Assembly (NCBI GenBank): GCA_024277555.1
Contig: JAJRUY010000167.1
Location: 1-7,824 of the forward strand
DNA: 7,824 nt
Source: Gammaproteobacteria bacterium
GTDB taxonomy: Bacteria > Pseudomonadota > Gammaproteobacteria > Chromatiales > Chromatiaceae
Direction of reading: 5' to 3'
This document shows, in pieces, positions 6,867 to 7,824 of the stretch (within the stretch, counting starts at the first letter, position 1; every line of letters begins with the position of its first letter). A program made the translations under genes and the position numbers. The notes below the pieces were generated by a model. It made no database searches and had not been told where the DNA came from. It saw nothing but the letters and a program-made list of their open reading frames with translations.

Positions 6867-6902
6867 CAAAACAAAAAAGCCCCGCCGGGGTTGGCGGGGC
6901 TT
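6867..6902 (-). terminator. Intrinsic terminator after rpmA
   Basis: On the - strand a perfect 10-bp stem AAGCCCCGCC / GGCGGGGCTT (6893-6902 and 6877-6886) encloses a 6-nt loop and is followed by TTTTTTGTTTTG. It ends the rplU-rpmA transcript 31 nt after the rpmA stop. Reading the other way, the stem lacks a T-run, so it should act on the - strand only. Confidence 0.92.
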
Positions 6903-6933
6903 GTTGCCTTGATTTCGTTGCTTCTGCAAGTAA

Positions 6934-7191
6934 TCAGGCAGGCACCACGCTCACAAACTGGCGCATTTTTGGGCCTTTCTTTTCAAACTTGACAACGCCT
7001 TCATTCAGGGCAAACAGCGTATGATCCCTGCCGCAACCAACGCCAACACCGGCATGTACCCGGGTGCCACGCTGACGAATAATGATACTGCCGGCTTTGA
7101 TCGCCTGGCCACCATAGATCTTTACGCCAAGACGTTTGGATTCTGAATCGCGGCCGTTTCTGGAACTGCCGCCTGCTTTTTTATGTGCCAT
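6934..7191 (-). CDS. rpmA: 50S ribosomal protein L27
   Basis: An 85-residue protein of normal length for bacterial L27, a large-subunit protein whose N-terminal tail reaches the peptidyl transferase centre. MAHKKAGGSSRNGRDS (1-16), KRLGVKIYGGQ and IIRQRGTRVHAG are family hallmarks. The N-terminus is the plain MAHKK form, without the cleaved leader seen in Firmicutes. The ATG start has GAGGAG about 8 nt upstream, just after the rplU stop; the gap to rplU is 12 nt. It shares the rplU promoter and is followed by an intrinsic terminator. Confidence 0.98.
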   Translation of the reverse strand: MAHKKAGGSSRNGRDSESKRLGVKIYGGQAIKAGSIIIRQRGTRVHAGVGVGCGRDHTLFALNEGVVKFEKKGPKMRQFVSVVPA

Positions 7192-7203
7192 GCTCTATTC
7201 TCC

Positions 7204-7515
7204 TCAACCCGCGTTGATGCCGGTGATCTCGAGTTCAGTGTACTGCTGGCGATGTCCCTGACGCTTCAGGTGATGCTTGCGGCGCTTGAACTTGATGATA
7301 TGTACTTTTTTACCCTTGCCGTGAGATTTCACGGTAGCGGTAACCTTGCCGTCCAGATAGGGCGCACCTACCTGCACATTGTCACCATCTGCAACCATGA
7401 GCACTTTGTCCAGCTCAACGCTGGCGCCTTCTTCGGCATTGATTTTTTCAACCTTCAGGGTCATGCCCTCGCTGACGCGATACTGCTTGCCCCCGGTCTG
7501 GATTACGGCATACAT
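7204..7515 (-). CDS. rplU: 50S ribosomal protein L21
   Basis: A 103-residue protein, the standard length of bacterial L21, which binds 23S rRNA in the large subunit. The sequence opens with the family signature MYAVIQTGGKQYRV, carries GAPYLDGKVTATVKSHGKGKK in the middle, and has the basic RRKHHLKRQGHRQQYTELEI near the end. GGAG lies 10 nt before the ATG. A second, out-of-frame ATG occurs 8 nt before the true start. This is the first gene of the rplU-rpmA unit, transcribed from a promoter at 7589-7617 and divergent from ispB. Confidence 0.98.
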   Translation of the reverse strand: MYAVIQTGGKQYRVSEGMTLKVEKINAEEGASVELDKVLMVADGDNVQVGAPYLDGKVTATVKSHGKGKKVHIIKFKRRKHHLKRQGHRQQYTELEITGINAG

Positions 7516-7588
7516 GTCTGCATGTCTCCGGTAAATAACTAATAATGATTAAACTCGCCCAACAAAAGAGCCAGCAGAAAGACGCGGG

Positions 7589-7617
7589 ATTTTAACCAGA
7601 TTATCCTCCAAGGTCAA
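7589..7617 (-). promoter_or_regulatory. sigma70 promoter of rplU-rpmA with GC-rich discriminator
   Basis: On the - strand TTGACC (7612-7617) and TAAAAT (7589-7594) are separated by exactly 17 nt; each hexamer matches the consensus at five of six positions. The bases after the -10 are CCCGCGTC, the type of GC-rich discriminator associated with stringent (ppGpp) repression of ribosomal promoters. Transcription would start near 7582, giving a leader of about 66 nt. Confidence 0.8.
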
Positions 7618-7644
7618 ACTCTATTACAGGTTTTACACAAGCTC

Positions 7645-7671
7645 TTGGCAGAGACGCCTTTTCACTATAGC
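7645..7671 (+). promoter_or_regulatory. Possible ispB promoter
   Basis: TTGGCA (7645-7650) and TATAGC (7666-7671) are 15 nt apart, shorter than optimal, and lie about 40 nt before the ispB ATG. It is the best + strand candidate in the divergent spacer. Its -35 region would sit about 30 bp from that of the rplU promoter. Confidence 0.3.
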
Positions 7672-7709
7672 ATCAACATTCCTGTTGCATAGACGAACTC
7701 CCACATTTC

Positions 7710-7824
7710 ATGGATCTTTCTGCCATCCGCGACCTTATCACCGACGACCTGCGCGCCACGGATCTGCTGATCATGGATCGGCTGCAGTCTGACGTGGTGC
7801 TCATCAACCAGATCGGCCACTATA
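7710..7824 (+). CDS. ispB: Octaprenyl diphosphate synthase, N-terminal fragment
   Basis: The first 38 codons are present and the gene runs off the right edge. The protein begins MDLSAIRDLITDDL and reaches RLQSDVVLINQIGHY at about 24-38, which matches the N-terminus of IspB (E. coli: QLNSDVQLINQLGYY). The enzyme elongates farnesyl diphosphate with isopentenyl units to make the ubiquinone side chain; its Asp-rich catalytic motifs lie beyond the window. The position divergent from rplU-rpmA-obgE is the common gammaproteobacterial arrangement and supports the call. No clear Shine-Dalgarno precedes the ATG. Confidence 0.88.
   Translation, partial: MDLSAIRDLITDDLRATDLLIMDRLQSDVVLINQIGHY

Noticed and set aside
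5784..6992. 402-codon open frame on the + strand opposite obgE
   Set aside because: It is antisense to an unmistakable obgE and runs into rpmA; its composition is Gln/His-rich and it has no family features.

Overview
The window comes from a gammaproteobacterium. The evidence is the conserved block ispB (divergent) / rplU-rpmA-obgE-proB, an Slt-type lytic transglycosylase tail, and an Rsd/AlgQ-family protein, a family typical of that class. I cannot name a genus; base composition looks moderate, with a slight GC bias in coding regions.

Right part (about 3857-7824): a housekeeping locus. The start of ispB (octaprenyl diphosphate synthase) lies on the + strand at the right edge. Divergently, on the - strand, run rplU (L21) and rpmA (L27), served by a strong sigma70-type promoter with a GC-rich discriminator. 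A textbook intrinsic terminator separates rpmA from obgE. After it come obgE, proB and a TauE/SafE-family membrane transporter gene, joined by 1-nt stop/start overlaps (TGATG, TAGTG), so these three should be translationally coupled.

Middle (3434-3856): a 423-bp spacer with no credible gene. It contains a nearly perfect 34-bp palindrome resembling REP-type elements, and a weak promoter candidate for the next operon.

Left part (255-3433, - strand): the most interesting region, a compact three-gene unit. It encodes (1) an Rsd/AlgQ-like putative anti-sigma70 protein starting at TTG, (2) a 767-residue soluble protein with a class III nucleotidyl cyclase domain near its C-terminus and an unrecognised helical N-terminal region of about 490 residues, and (3) a small PilZ-like protein with a degenerate c-di-GMP motif. 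Gaps of 9 and 5 nt imply one transcript. A plausible reading is a signalling module linking nucleotide second messengers to control of the housekeeping sigma factor, but this is inference. The unit converges on the 3' end of an slt-like murein transglycosylase gene (+ strand), with only 18 bp between stop codons and no visible terminator.
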